Source: Achromobacter spanius
GTDB lineage: Bacteria > Pseudomonadota > Gammaproteobacteria > Burkholderiales > Burkholderiaceae_B
Direction of reading: 5' to 3'
Length of the DNA: 64,000 nt
Assembly (NCBI RefSeq): GCF_003994415.1
Contig: NZ_CP034689.1
Coordinates: 1,426,001-1,490,000, forward strand
Shown piece by piece: positions 42,745-52,890 of the stretch; positions within the stretch are counted from its first letter, which is position 1, and every line of letters starts with the position of its first letter. The notes beneath the pieces were generated by a model. That model was not told where the DNA came from and made no database searches. It was given only the letters and a program-made list of their open reading frames with translations. The translations under genes were made by a program, and so were the position numbers.

Positions 42745-42904
42745 GTTGGCGCGTGCTGTGCGTGCGATGGATTCGGTGCATTTGCCGTGCACTGGCATGC
42801 CGCGGTGGTGGGCCACGCGGGATAGCGCATCGGTCCACGGATGACAAGAAAACGCGCCGCCGCCTGTAAACTCTGAGCACCTTCATGGGCTCGGGAGATG
42901 CTTG

Positions 42905-43822
42905 ATGGCCGGCAGCAGTTTCTTTGCATTGTTCGATGACATCGCGACCATTCTGGATGACGTTTCCGTCATGACCAAAGTTGCGGCCAAGAAGACGGCC
43001 GGCGTGCTGGGCGATGACCTGGCGTTGAACGCGCAGCAGGTGAGCGGGGTACCGGTAAACCGGGAACTGCCCGTGGTGTGGGCAGTGGCCAAAGGCTCGT
43101 TCATCAACAAGCTGATCCTGGTGCCGTCGGCGCTGCTGATCAGCGCGTTCGCGCCCTGGGCGGTGACGCCGTTGCTGATGCTGGGCGGGGCGTTCCTCTG
43201 CTACGAAGGCGTAGAGAAACTGGCGCACAAATTCCTGCCGCATGGCGAGTCTGACGAGGGCAACCACGCGGCGCGTGCGCAAGCCCTGCAGGACACAGCG
43301 GTCGACATGGTTGCGTTTGAACGCAACAAGATCAAGGGCGCCATTCGGACCGACTTCATCCTGTCGGCCGAAATCATCGTCATTAGCCTCGGGGCGGTGG
43401 CGGGCGCGGATTTCACGCGCCAGGTGGCGGTGCTGTCCATCATCGCCATTGCGATGACGGTCGGCGTGTACGGCCTGGTGGCCGGCATCGTCAAGCTGGA
43501 CGATCTGGGTTTGCACCTGAGCCAGAAGCGCACGCAGGCGGTGGCGTGGCTGGGCCGGGGCATCGTGGGCGCCGCGCCCTATCTGATGAAGACCTTGTCG
43601 GTGGTTGGCACCGCCGCGATGTTCATGGTGGGCGGCGCCATCCTCACGCACGGCATTGCGCCGGTGCACGCGGCCGTCGAACACGCCGCGGCCGCGGTGG
43701 GCGGCGGGGGTGTAGTGCAGGCGTTGACGGCCACCGTTCTCAACGCCCTGTTCGGCATTGTGGCCGGCGCGGTGGTGCTGGGCGTGGTCAGCGTCGTCAA
43801 GCGGCTGTTCAAGAAAAGCTGA
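42905..43822 (+). CDS. DUF808 (YedI) family membrane protein
   Basis: A 305-residue inner-membrane protein with the DUF808 opening AGSSFFALFDDIATILDDVS and VMTKVAAKKTAGVLGDDLAL, then GGAFLCYEGVEKLAHKF (about 98-114). About six hydrophobic segments follow to the end, which closes with VKRLFKKS. ATG 42905 is used rather than the adjacent TTG. The family is widespread and of unknown function (YedI in E. coli). It is monocistronic by position; the next gene is convergent. Confidence 0.92.
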   Translation: MAGSSFFALFDDIATILDDVSVMTKVAAKKTAGVLGDDLALNAQQVSGVPVNRELPVVWAVAKGSFINKLILVPSALLISAFAPWAVTPLLMLGGAFLCYEGVEKLAHKFLPHGESDEGNHAARAQALQDTAVDMVAFERNKIKGAIRTDFILSAEIIVISLGAVAGADFTRQVAVLSIIAIAMTVGVYGLVAGIVKLDDLGLHLSQKRTQAVAWLGRGIVGAAPYLMKTLSVVGTAAMFMVGGAILTHGIAPVHAAVEHAAAAVGGGGVVQALTATVLNALFGIVAGAVVLGVVSVVKRLFKKS

Positions 43823-43921
43823 AGCCGAGTGCAGTTCTAACAAGACAAAGAGCCAAGCCCCCGCGCCTCAAGCGTTGGGGCCTGTGCGGTCAAGCCGCGC
43901 TGATCACAGCAACCCGCGCTG

Positions 43922-45454
43922 TCAGGGCGCTTGCGCCGCCACTTCCGGTGCACGCGCCGGAGAACCCATGGCCTGGAACAGCGCGGCCGTTTCCGTCAGC
44001 CGGGCATTCGCGTATTCCAATTCACGCAGCCGTGCCGCCACATAGTGTTCTTCCGCCGCGAACTCGGTGTATGGCGCCAGCGCGCCCAAGCGTACGCGGC
44101 TTGCCGTGTTGCGGTAGGACTGCTCGGCCGCGCGGCGCGAGGCCTCGGCTGACGCCAGCGCCTGCCCGTCGGCGTCCAGCCGCGCCAAGGTATCGGCCAC
44201 GTCCTGGAATGCGGTCAGCACGGTTTGCTTGTATTGCAGCACCGACGCCTCGTAACGTTCCTTGGCCGCGCGGCGCTCGGCCAGCAAGGCGCCGCCATGG
44301 AAGATGGGTTGCGTGAGCGACGCGCCGATGGCCCAGATGGAACCGGCGCCCGACAGCGCCGCTGGCCAACTGAAGCCGCCCTTGCCCATCGAAGCGGACA
44401 GCGACAGGCTGGGGAACAACTGCGCGGTGGCCACGCCTACGTCGGCGGCAGCGGCTTGCACCACCGCGTCGGCCACCAGGATGTCAGGGCGCGAGGCCAA
44501 CAATTCCGAGGGCACGACCACCGGCACCTGTGCCGGCACCGCCAGCGTGCTGAACGCCAGGTCGTCCGGCGCCTGATCGGGGCTGCGGCCCAGCAGCACC
44601 GCCAGCGCATGGCGCGTGGCTTGCCATTGCGCGCGCAGGCCGGGCAGCGAGGCCTCCAACGTGGCGGCATCCTGGTCGGCATCCAGCGCGTCGTTCTGCG
44701 AGGCCGACCCCAGTTCATAGCGGCGCTGCGTATCGCGCGCCACCTGGCGCAGCAACACCACCTGCTTTTCGGTCAGCGCGACCCGTTCGGCCAGTGATGC
44801 CGACCTGATGGCGCCGGTGACGATATTGCCGGCCAGCGCGCGCCGCGCGGATTCCAGCTGGAAGGCCTGCTGCTCGACTTGCGCCGCCAACGAGGCATTG
44901 GCAAAGCGCGCCGCGCCGAACAGGTCCAGGTCATAGCTGGCCTGAACCTGGCCGGTGAAGACGTTGTAAAGCGCGGTGGGTTGGGGCAGGTCGGGCATGG
45001 TCAGCGCGCGGTTGCGCGTGGCGCTGGCGCCTGCGTCCACCGACGGCAGCAGTGACGAATTCACCTGCGCGCGCAACTGTTCGCGCGCGCCGGCCAGGTT
45101 GCGTTCGGCTGCCGCCAGGTTGGGGCTGTTGGCCAGGCCTTCCTGCACCAGGGCGTTCAACGCATCGGAACCATAGCGCTTCCACCATTCGGGCACGGGC
45201 CGCGCGCCTTGCTCAAAACGCTGCGCCACGCCTTGTGCGGCAGCGCCCTGGGCGGGCGTCGGTTCCACGCCGTACTGGGCAGGCGAGGCCACGGCGGGCG
45301 GCTTGCTGTCCGGCGCGAAAGCGCAGGCGCTCAAGGCCAGTAGCAAGGGCAAAACCATGGGCAAAACCAAGGGCCGGGCCAGCGGCGGCGCGCCAAGGCG
45401 GGAGGAATGGCTCGCATGGGTCGAATAGATGGCGTGGATCGGGTGGATCTTCAT
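43922..45454 (-). CDS. RND efflux outer-membrane lipoprotein (NodT/OprM family)
   Basis: A 510-residue TolC-like trimeric outer-membrane channel protein. The leader is long but the lipobox LSAC gives Cys44, followed by AFAPDSKPP. Family features: VPEWWKRYGSDALNALVQEG, LAAAERNLAGAREQLRAQVN, DLDLFGAARFANASL and late VLQYKQTVLTAFQDVADTLA. It is the last gene of the first pump operon, starting two bases after the permease stop. The ATG at 45454 is chosen because it begins the only hydrophobic leader. Confidence 0.93.
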   Translation of the reverse strand: MKIHPIHAIYSTHASHSSRLGAPPLARPLVLPMVLPLLLALSACAFAPDSKPPAVASPAQYGVEPTPAQGAAAQGVAQRFEQGARPVPEWWKRYGSDALNALVQEGLANSPNLAAAERNLAGAREQLRAQVNSSLLPSVDAGASATRNRALTMPDLPQPTALYNVFTGQVQASYDLDLFGAARFANASLAAQVEQQAFQLESARRALAGNIVTGAIRSASLAERVALTEKQVVLLRQVARDTQRRYELGSASQNDALDADQDAATLEASLPGLRAQWQATRHALAVLLGRSPDQAPDDLAFSTLAVPAQVPVVVPSELLASRPDILVADAVVQAAAADVGVATAQLFPSLSLSASMGKGGFSWPAALSGAGSIWAIGASLTQPIFHGGALLAERRAAKERYEASVLQYKQTVLTAFQDVADTLARLDADGQALASAEASRRAAEQSYRNTASRVRLGALAPYTEFAAEEHYVAARLRELEYANARLTETAALFQAMGSPARAPEVAAQAP

Positions 45455-45456
45455 CC

Positions 45457-48400
45457 TCAGGCTCCTCGTTCCAGCGTGTCGGCGGCGTTGGCGCCGGGTG
45501 GCACGCCTTCGGGTTCGTCGCGTTCGTCGTGACGCACGCGGAACCACGCCGCATACAGCGCGGGCAGGAAGAACAGCGTCAGCACCGTGGCGCTGGTGAT
45601 GCCGCCCATCAATGCGGTGGCCATGGGGCCGAAGAAGTTGCTGCGCAAGAGCGGAATCAGCGCCAGCACGGCGGCGGCGGCCGTCAACACAATCGGGCGG
45701 AAGCGCCGCGCCGTGGCGCCCACAATCGCATCCACGCGCTTGTGGCCGTTCAGGATGTCTTGTTCGATCTGGTCAACCAGAATCACCGAGTTGCGCATGA
45801 TGATGCCGAACATGGCAATCACGCCCAGCATGGCCACGAAGCCGAACGGCTTGCCAAACAGCAGCAGCGCCGCCACCACGCCGATCAGGCCCAGGGGCGC
45901 GGTCAGCACCACCATCAGCACGCGAGAGAAGCTTTGCAATTGCACCATCAGCAGCGTCAGCACGGCCACCGCCATCAACGGCATCTGCGCATTGATGGAG
46001 GATTGGCCCTTGGCGCTTTCCTCGACCGGCCCGCCAACCTCGATTCGGTAGCCCACCGGCAGGTCGGCGCGGATGGCGTCCAGCTTCTTGTTGATGGCAT
46101 GGGTGACGTCGATGCCCTCTGCGCCGCTGGCCACGTCGGCCTGCACGGTGATGGTGGGCTGGCGGTCGCGTTCCCAGATCACGCCGTATTCCAGGTCGTA
46201 ATGCACCTGACCCAGGCTGCCCAGCGGCACGGGGCCGTTGGGTGTGGGCATGGACAGCGTGGCCAGGCGCGCGGGGTCCACGCGTTCATCGCGCGGCGCG
46301 CGCAGGCTGACGTTGATGAGCTTGTCGCGTTCGCGGTACTGCGTCACGGTATAGCCCGACAGCGTCATCGCCAGAAAGTCCGAGATGTCGTTGGTGCTGA
46401 TGCCCAGTTCGCGCGCCTTCTGCTGGTCGATCTCGAAACGCACGGAACGTTCCGAGGGTTCGTCCCAGTCGAACTGTACGTTGACCGAGCGGCTGTCGGC
46501 GCGGACTTGCGCAGCCACTTTTTCCGCCACCGCGCGCACTTCCGGAATCTTGTCGCCACTGACGCGGAACTGCACGGGGTAGCCCACGGGCGGTCCGTTT
46601 TCCAGCCGGGACAAGCGGGTGCGGATGGCGGGGAATTGCTCGCGCAACATCGGTTGCAGCCAACTGGCGAGCTTTTCGCGGTCTTCCACGGAATGCGCGG
46701 TAATGACCAGTTGGCCGAAGTTCGGCGTGGCCAGTTGCTGGTCCAGCGGCAGGTAGAAGCGCGGCGCGCCGGTGCCCACGAAGCTGACCGCATGGTCTAT
46801 CTCGGGGCGGCCTTCCAGCGCTTTCTCCAGACGCTCGACCTGGCGCAGCGTGGCCGCGAATGACGCGCCTTCCTGCAGGCGCACGTCCACCAGCAGTTCG
46901 GTGCGGTCCGAGCTGGGAAAGAACTGTTGCGGCACGAACTTGAAGCCCGCCATCGCAATGACGAAAATCACCACCGTGCCCGCCAGCACCCAGAAGCGGC
47001 GGTCCACGCACCATGCCACCCAGCCGCGCAAGCGCTGGTAGAAACGGGTGTTGTAGATGTCGTGTTCGTGGTCGTGCGGTAGATGGGCTTCGCGTTTGCG
47101 TTCGGGCAGCAGCCGGTAGCCCAGCAGCGGAATCAGCACCACGGCGGCAAACCACGACGTGATCAGTGCAATGGCCGATACCTGGAAGATCGAGCGCGTG
47201 TATTCGCCGGTGCTGGACTTGGCCAGCGCAATCGGCAGAAAGCCCGCCACGGTAACCAGCGTACCGGTCAGCATGGGAAAAGCGGTGCTCGTGTAGGCAA
47301 AGGCGGCGGCGCGCGCGCGGCTCCAGCCTTGTTCCAGCTTCACTGCCATCATTTCCACGGCGATGATGGCGTCGTCCACCAGCAGGCCCAGCGCCAGCAC
47401 CAGCGTGCCCAGCGACACCTTGTGCAGGCCGATGCCGAACATGTCCATGAACAGCGCCGTGATGGCCAGCACCACCGGTATCGAAATCACCACCACCATG
47501 CCAGTGCGCACGCCCAGCGACACCAGGCTGACGAGCAGCACGATGGCTACGGCCTCGGCCACCGATCGCAAGAACTCATCTACCGAATCCGACACGGCGT
47601 CCGGCATGCTGGACACTTCAGTCAGCGTCAGGCCGGCGGGCAGTTGCGCCTTCAACTTTTCAAACGTCGTGTCCAGCGATTCGCCCAGGCGCACCACGTC
47701 CTGGCCAGGCTGCATGGTGATGCCGATGCCCAGCACGGGGGCGCCCTTGAAGCGCATCTGGTCGATGGGCGGGTCGTCGTAACCCCGGTGGATGGTCGCA
47801 ATGTCGCCCAGCCGGATCGACTTGTCGTTCACCCGGATCAGCGTGTCCGCCAGCGCGCGACTATTGCCGTACTGCCCGGTGGGCCGCACGAAGATGCGAT
47901 CGTCGGCGGTGGTAAAGGTGCCGGCGCCCGCTACCGCGTTCTGCGTGTTGATGGCTTGCGCAATCTGCTGTGGCGACACGCCCAGCCGGCTTAGCTGTGT
48001 GTTGGAGATTTCGATGTAGATGTGTTCGGCCGGGTCGGCAAAGTAGTCGACCTTGGCCACTCCCGGCACCCGCAGCAGCACGGTGCGCAGGCTGTCGGCG
48101 TAGTCGTGCAGTTGCGCGGGCGTGAAGCCGTCGCCGTGCAGCGTATAGATGTTGGTGTAGACGTCGCCGAATTCGTCGTTGAAGAACGGGCCTTGCACAC
48201 CTTGCGGCAGCGTGGCCTGGATGTCGCCCACTTTCTTGCGGATCTGGTACCACTGGTCGGCCACCGTGTTGGCGGGCGCCGAGTCTTTCATGGTGTAGAA
48301 GATCAGCGATTCACCAGGGCGCGAATAACTGCGCAGGAAGTCCGTGTTGGCGGTTTCCTGCAGCTTCTTGCCGATGCGGTCGGTGACTTGTTCCTGCACC

Positions 48401-48633
48401 TGCTGTGCGGTGGCGCCGGGCCACAGGGTCTTGATGACCATCACGCGGAAAGTGAAGGGCGGGTCTTCGGACTGGGCCAGCCTGGAATACGACAGCACGC
48501 CGAACAGCGTGACCAGCGTAATCAGAAAAATCACCAGGGGCTGGTGGCGCAGCGCCCAGGCCGACAGGTTGAATTTGCCTTCGTTGTGTCCGTGGCCGGG
48601 CTCGTGGCCAGCGTCTTCGGCGTTGGCGCTCAT
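45457..48633 (-). CDS. RND efflux permease (pump 1)
   Basis: A 1058-residue inner-membrane proton-driven exporter with two six-helix bundles and two large periplasmic loops. TM4 has LALGLLVDDAIIAVEMMAVK with the essential paired aspartates. At the place of the AcrB TM10 lysine it has IIMRNSVILVDQIEQDI, an Arg instead of Lys. The N-terminal 22 residues are a hydrophilic, His/Glu/Gly-rich extension (DAGHEPGHGHNEGKFN) before the first helix. The 3177-base gene overlaps its adaptor gene by four bases and is followed by the outer-membrane channel. The sequence group is closest to drug pumps (HAE1) rather than metal pumps. Confidence 0.94.
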   Translation of the reverse strand: MSANAEDAGHEPGHGHNEGKFNLSAWALRHQPLVIFLITLVTLFGVLSYSRLAQSEDPPFTFRVMVIKTLWPGATAQQVQEQVTDRIGKKLQETANTDFLRSYSRPGESLIFYTMKDSAPANTVADQWYQIRKKVGDIQATLPQGVQGPFFNDEFGDVYTNIYTLHGDGFTPAQLHDYADSLRTVLLRVPGVAKVDYFADPAEHIYIEISNTQLSRLGVSPQQIAQAINTQNAVAGAGTFTTADDRIFVRPTGQYGNSRALADTLIRVNDKSIRLGDIATIHRGYDDPPIDQMRFKGAPVLGIGITMQPGQDVVRLGESLDTTFEKLKAQLPAGLTLTEVSSMPDAVSDSVDEFLRSVAEAVAIVLLVSLVSLGVRTGMVVVISIPVVLAITALFMDMFGIGLHKVSLGTLVLALGLLVDDAIIAVEMMAVKLEQGWSRARAAAFAYTSTAFPMLTGTLVTVAGFLPIALAKSSTGEYTRSIFQVSAIALITSWFAAVVLIPLLGYRLLPERKREAHLPHDHEHDIYNTRFYQRLRGWVAWCVDRRFWVLAGTVVIFVIAMAGFKFVPQQFFPSSDRTELLVDVRLQEGASFAATLRQVERLEKALEGRPEIDHAVSFVGTGAPRFYLPLDQQLATPNFGQLVITAHSVEDREKLASWLQPMLREQFPAIRTRLSRLENGPPVGYPVQFRVSGDKIPEVRAVAEKVAAQVRADSRSVNVQFDWDEPSERSVRFEIDQQKARELGISTNDISDFLAMTLSGYTVTQYRERDKLINVSLRAPRDERVDPARLATLSMPTPNGPVPLGSLGQVHYDLEYGVIWERDRQPTITVQADVASGAEGIDVTHAINKKLDAIRADLPVGYRIEVGGPVEESAKGQSSINAQMPLMAVAVLTLLMVQLQSFSRVLMVVLTAPLGLIGVVAALLLFGKPFGFVAMLGVIAMFGIIMRNSVILVDQIEQDILNGHKRVDAIVGATARRFRPIVLTAAAAVLALIPLLRSNFFGPMATALMGGITSATVLTLFFLPALYAAWFRVRHDERDEPEGVPPGANAADTLERGA

Positions 48634-49823
48634 GATGCAAAGTCCTCGGGGTGCAAGGGCGCCACGGGTCGAACTTTTTCACCGGCCGTGACGGTGTGCA
48701 CGCCTTGCCAGACGACACGCTCGCCCGCTTGCACGCCGCCTGACAGCGTGACCGTGCGCGCGTCGTAGCGCAGCACTTGCACGCGGCGCAGTTCCAGCGT
48801 GTCTTCTTGCGGTTTCACGACCCATACGGCGGGTTCCTTGCCGTCATGGAACAACGCCGTGGCGGGCACGGTGTAGCTCGCCTGGCGCGTCGCGCCGGGG
48901 TTGTCAAAGCTGATGTTGGCGGTCATGCCCAACCGCACGTCCGGCGACGGCGATTCCAGCGTGAGCTTGACGCGGTAGGTGCGGCTTTGCGGGTCGGCGG
49001 CGGGCGCGATCTCGCGCAGGACGGCAGAGAAAGTCTGGCCGGGCAGGGGCCCCAAGGTGACACTGGCGCGTTGCCCCAGCGCCAGGCTGGCCAACACGCC
49101 TTCCGGCACGTCGCAGATGGCGTCGATGTCGCCCGCCCAGGCCAGTTGGTAAACCGGGGTTCCCGCGGCGACGTTCTGGCCCGTGTCGGCCTGTTCGGCG
49201 GTGATGACACCCGCCTGGTCGGTTTTCAGCGTGGTGTATTCAAGCTGATCGGCCGACAGCGCGGCCTGTTGCGCGGCTTGGTCGCGTTGCGCCAAGGCGG
49301 CGGCGTAGGCATTGCGTGTCTGTTCCAACTGATTCGTCGCGATGAGATTTTCGCGTGCCTGGGCGCGGTCGCGCTCCAATTGCTGGCGGGCATACGTCAA
49401 CTGATGCTGTGCGGCCGACAACTGGGCCTTGGCGGCCGCGGCGTTCTTGGCGGCGTCGGCGGGGTCCAGCTTGGCCACGATCTGCCCGGGTACGACGCTG
49501 TCGCCCAACCTGACCTTGCGTTCAATGATCTTGCCGCCCACGCGGAATGACAGCGGCGTGCTGTAACGTGCCTGGACCTCGCCCGGCAAGGTCCACGCAG
49601 GCAGGCGTTCGTCGGCTTGGGCCGGCATGGCGACGACGGGGCGCGGGGCCGGGGCGGCGGCTTCCTTGCGGTCGCAGGCCGATAGGGCTAGGGTCGATGC
49701 CAGCGCGGCCGCTAGTGCCAGATGGCGAGTCCGGGCCCAGCGAAGTGCAAAGACGGGGGCAGACGCCGCGTCGGCGGCCAGAGCGCGCACCGGCGAAGGC
49801 AGGCGGGAACCAGGGAAATTCAC
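48630..49823 (-). CDS. RND efflux membrane-fusion adaptor (pump 1)
   Basis: A 397-residue periplasmic adaptor. The lipobox LSAC gives Cys50, unusually far from the GTG start at 49823 (AGGTG stands upstream), so a downstream start is conceivable but none is seen. Features: TLPGEVQARYSTPLSFRVGG, coiled-coil hairpin (about 125-200), the lipoyl half TLKTDQAGVITAEQADTGQN and beta-barrel region FSAVLREIAPAADPQSRTYR. It is the first gene of the operon adaptor, permease, channel, and is divergent from the TetR gene with an AcrR-like operator between. Confidence 0.92.
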   Translation of the reverse strand: MNFPGSRLPSPVRALAADAASAPVFALRWARTRHLALAAALASTLALSACDRKEAAAPAPRPVVAMPAQADERLPAWTLPGEVQARYSTPLSFRVGGKIIERKVRLGDSVVPGQIVAKLDPADAAKNAAAAKAQLSAAQHQLTYARQQLERDRAQARENLIATNQLEQTRNAYAAALAQRDQAAQQAALSADQLEYTTLKTDQAGVITAEQADTGQNVAAGTPVYQLAWAGDIDAICDVPEGVLASLALGQRASVTLGPLPGQTFSAVLREIAPAADPQSRTYRVKLTLESPSPDVRLGMTANISFDNPGATRQASYTVPATALFHDGKEPAVWVVKPQEDTLELRRVQVLRYDARTVTLSGGVQAGERVVWQGVHTVTAGEKVRPVAPLHPEDFAS

Positions 49824-49895
49824 GAAACACCTCGCGGCGCGAAGAGAACAAATAGGGGAGTCAATTCCAATACGGCCTGAATTCTAATGCGGTTA

Positions 49896-49918
49896 TGTAT
49901 TCAGATACAAGAATGTAT
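49896..49918. promoter_or_regulatory. TetR operator: alternating TGTAT/ATACA half-sites
   Basis: TGTAT (49896-49900), ATACA (49905-49909) and TGTAT (49914-49918) are spaced exactly nine bases apart and form two overlapping inverted repeats in the AT-rich divergent promoter. The pattern resembles the AcrR operator and should bind the adjacent TetR protein. Confidence 0.75.
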
Positions 49919-49949
49919 TTGGCGTGATCCCCAGTGCTAAACTTCCGCC

Positions 49950-50636
49950 ATGTCAAAAGTCCGCCTCACCCGTGAACAGAGTCGAGACCAGACGCGTCAG
50001 CGTCTGCTTGACGCTGCGCAATCGGTTTTTCTCAGCAAGGGTTTTGTGGCTGCCAGCGTCGAAGACATCGCCGAACTGGCGGGTTACACGCGCGGGGCCT
50101 TCTATTCCAATTTCGGCAGCAAGTCCGAACTTTTCCTGCAACTGCTCAGGCGCGATCACGAAAAAGTGATGGCCGACATGCGCACCATCTTCGAAGAAGG
50201 CGAATCGCGTTCGCAAATGGAAGCGCGCGTGCTGGAGTACTACAGCACGCATCACCGCGAAAACGATTGCTTTCTGCTCTGGATGGAAGGCAAGCTGCAA
50301 GCGGCGCGCGACCCGGACTTTCGCGTGGGTTTCACCGATTGCCTGCGGGAATTGCGCGCGGCCACCACTGAGTACGTGCGCCAGTTTTCCGCCCATGTCG
50401 GCACGCCGCTGCCGCTGCCCGCCGAACAGTTGGCGGTGGGCTTGCTGGCGCTGTCGGACGGCATGCAATTCAGCTATGCCTTCGACCCGCAAGGGGTCAG
50501 CCTGGAAATGACCGAGGCCGTGTTGGCGGGCTTTTTCCGCCGCGTGGTGTTTGGCGACGCCATGCCCGAGCGGGCGGCGGACGGGCAGGCGGATCACCCG
50601 GACAGCCAGTCAGCGGACAGCCGATCAGGGCGCTGA
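49950..50636 (+). CDS. TetR-family regulator of efflux pump 1
   Basis: A 228-residue repressor. The N-terminal TetR DNA-binding domain is RQRLLDAAQSVFLSKGFVAA then SVEDIAELAGYTRGAFYSNFGSKSELFLQL (about 16-66), characteristic of AcrR/TtgR-like repressors that respond to the exported drugs. The C-terminal ligand domain ends with a short Asp/Ser/Gln-rich tail. It is divergent from the pump operon with a 126-base gap carrying the half-site array, so autoregulation and pump repression are likely. Confidence 0.93.
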   Translation: MSKVRLTREQSRDQTRQRLLDAAQSVFLSKGFVAASVEDIAELAGYTRGAFYSNFGSKSELFLQLLRRDHEKVMADMRTIFEEGESRSQMEARVLEYYSTHHRENDCFLLWMEGKLQAARDPDFRVGFTDCLRELRAATTEYVRQFSAHVGTPLPLPAEQLAVGLLALSDGMQFSYAFDPQGVSLEMTEAVLAGFFRRVVFGDAMPERAADGQADHPDSQSADSRSGR

Positions 50637-50789
50637 AAATCGGCTGATGCGCCGCCTTGATTGCGCGGTGCTCCATTTTTTAAGATTGTCATCTTCCCGC
50701 TGGCCGTGATAGTAATACCGGCGGCGTGCAGTCGGACTGAGGGGGTTGCGCGCTGGATATTTCAACCCTCGGGCGAAAGGAGCGGCTGC

Positions 50790-52760
50790 ATGACTTCAGA
50801 AACCCGACCATCCACCATTAACCGCCCTGTGTTTGTTCCGGCGGCCGTTTTCACGCTGCTGCTGGTCGGGTTCGCGATCCTGGCACCCAAGCAGGCGCAG
50901 ACCTTGTTCGATGCGGTGCAAGGCTGGATCATGGGCAATGCCAGTTGGTTCTACATCCTGGTCGTTGCAATCATCTTGCTGGCCGTGGTGTTCCTGGCGG
51001 TCAGCCGGTATGGCGACATCAAGCTGGGGCCTGATCACAGCGAACCCGACTACCGTAATTTCACCTGGTTCGCGATGCTGTTTTCCGCGGGCATGGGTAT
51101 CGGCCTGATGTTCTTCGGCGTGGCCGAACCGGTGATGCACTTCATGTCGCCGCCCGTGGGCGAAGGCGGCACCGCCATCGCCGCGCGCGAGGCCATGAAG
51201 ATCACCTTCTTCCACTGGGGCCTGCATGCCTGGGCCATCTATGCCGTGGTGGCGCTGGTGCTGGCCTTCTTCAGCTATCGGCATGGTTTGCCGCTGACGC
51301 TGCGCTCGGCCTTGTATCCGCTGATCGGCAACCGCATTCACGGGCCGATCGGGCACGCGGTCGACATCTTCGCCATTCTTGGCACGGTGTTGGGCGTGGC
51401 GACCTCGCTGGGGCTGGGCGTGGCGCAGATCAACAGCGGGCTGAATCACCTGTTCGGCGTGCCGGTAGGGGTGACGACGCAGATCATCCTGATCATCATC
51501 ACCTGCGGGTTGGCGACGATATCGGTGGCCAGCGGGCTGGACAAGGGCATCCGCATCCTGTCCGAAACCAATCTGGTGCTGGCCGCGGTGCTGCTGCTGT
51601 TCGTACTGGTGGTGGGGCCTACCGTGTTTCTGCTCCAGACCTTCGTCCAGAACACGGGCGCGTATCTGTCCGACATCGTCAACAAGACCTTCAACCTGTA
51701 CGCCTACGAGCCCACCGACTGGATCGGCGGTTGGACGCTGTTCTATTGGGGCTGGTGGATTGCGTGGTCGCCCTTCGTGGGCATGTTCATTGCGCGTATC
51801 TCGCGCGGGCGCACCATCCGCGAATTCGTCACCGGCGTGCTGCTGGTGCCCGCTGGCTTCACGCTGTTCTGGATGACGGTGTTTGGCGACACGGCCATCC
51901 ACATGATTCTGGTGGACAAGGTGCAGGGCTTTGCGGAAGTGGTGGACGCCGACTCGTCATTGGCCTTGTTCGCCTTTCTTGAGCAACTGCCCTGGAGCGG
52001 GCTGCTGTCGATCATTGCCATTGCGATGGTGGCGGTTTTCTTCGTGACCTCGGCTGACTCGGGGGCGCTGGTGGTGGACCTGCTGGCATCGGGCGGATCA
52101 GACCGTACGCCGGTATGGCAACGCATCTTCTGGTCGCTGCTGATGGGCGCGGTGGCTATCGCCCTGTTGCTGGCCGATGGCCTGAAGGCCTTGCAGACCG
52201 CCACGATCGCCAGCGCGCTGCCGTTCTCGGTCATCTTGCTGCTGTCCCTGTGGGGCTTGTTCAAGGCGCTGAAGCTGGACGCCACCAAGCGCGGCATCCG
52301 CTACCAGTCCTTGACCTTGTCGCGGCCCGCGCGCGGCGGGCAGTCGTGGGAACGCCGGCTGCGCAACATGGTGATGATGCCGCGCCGTTCGCATGTGCAG
52401 CGCTTCATCAGCGACGTGGTGCGGCCTGCCTTGGAAGACGTGGCTGACGAACTGCGCAAGCAGGGCTACGCGGTGGAAGTGCGCGAAAACGAAAACGATG
52501 GCAGCGCCGTGCTTGAGGTTTCCCACGGCGAGCATCTGGACTTTTCGTATGCCGTGCAACCCGAGGCCTTCGTGCGCCCCAGCCTGACGCCGGATGAGGC
52601 CGCCGACGAGGAAGAACGCAAGTACTTCCGCGCCGAGGTGCATTTGCGCGAAGGCGGGCAGGACTACGACATCATGGGCTGGAGCCGCGACGCGGTCATC
52701 GGCGACATCCTGGACCAGTACGAACGGCATCGGCATTACCTGCATATGGTTCGAACCTGA
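50790..52760 (+). CDS. BCCT-family choline/betaine transporter (BetT type)
   Basis: A 656-residue inner-membrane secondary transporter with twelve TM segments in the first 510 residues. BCCT signature: TLFYWGWWIAWSPFVGMFIARISRGRTIREFV (shown in family as the W-G-W box; about residues 308-340), preceded by MLFSAGMGIGLMFFGVAEPV and the glycine-rich helix. The C-terminal about 145 residues are cytoplasmic, as in BetT, and mediate osmotic regulation there. Start ATG 50790 has AAAGGAG upstream; a longer open frame adds a non-family segment. Its exact substrate (choline versus betaine) is not certain. A terminator follows. Confidence 0.92.
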   Translation: MTSETRPSTINRPVFVPAAVFTLLLVGFAILAPKQAQTLFDAVQGWIMGNASWFYILVVAIILLAVVFLAVSRYGDIKLGPDHSEPDYRNFTWFAMLFSAGMGIGLMFFGVAEPVMHFMSPPVGEGGTAIAAREAMKITFFHWGLHAWAIYAVVALVLAFFSYRHGLPLTLRSALYPLIGNRIHGPIGHAVDIFAILGTVLGVATSLGLGVAQINSGLNHLFGVPVGVTTQIILIIITCGLATISVASGLDKGIRILSETNLVLAAVLLLFVLVVGPTVFLLQTFVQNTGAYLSDIVNKTFNLYAYEPTDWIGGWTLFYWGWWIAWSPFVGMFIARISRGRTIREFVTGVLLVPAGFTLFWMTVFGDTAIHMILVDKVQGFAEVVDADSSLALFAFLEQLPWSGLLSIIAIAMVAVFFVTSADSGALVVDLLASGGSDRTPVWQRIFWSLLMGAVAIALLLADGLKALQTATIASALPFSVILLLSLWGLFKALKLDATKRGIRYQSLTLSRPARGGQSWERRLRNMVMMPRRSHVQRFISDVVRPALEDVADELRKQGYAVEVRENENDGSAVLEVSHGEHLDFSYAVQPEAFVRPSLTPDEAADEEERKYFRAEVHLREGGQDYDIMGWSRDAVIGDILDQYERHRHYLHMVRT

Positions 52761-52817
52761 CCTTCGGCCGCGTATCGACCGTGGCCCCCAGCGCCCTGAC
52801 GGGCGCCAAAGCCCTAA

Positions 52818-52847
52818 AACCGCCAGCTACGCCTGGCGGTTTTTTTA
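52818..52847 (+). terminator. Rho-independent terminator after the BCCT gene
   Basis: CCGCCAG (52820-52826) pairs with CTGGCGG (52833-52839) over a six-base loop, flanked by AA and a run of T. Confidence 0.92.
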
Positions 52848-52890
52848 TTGCCGATAGCGTGCCGCTATCCCCTGCATTGCATCAGCCACT

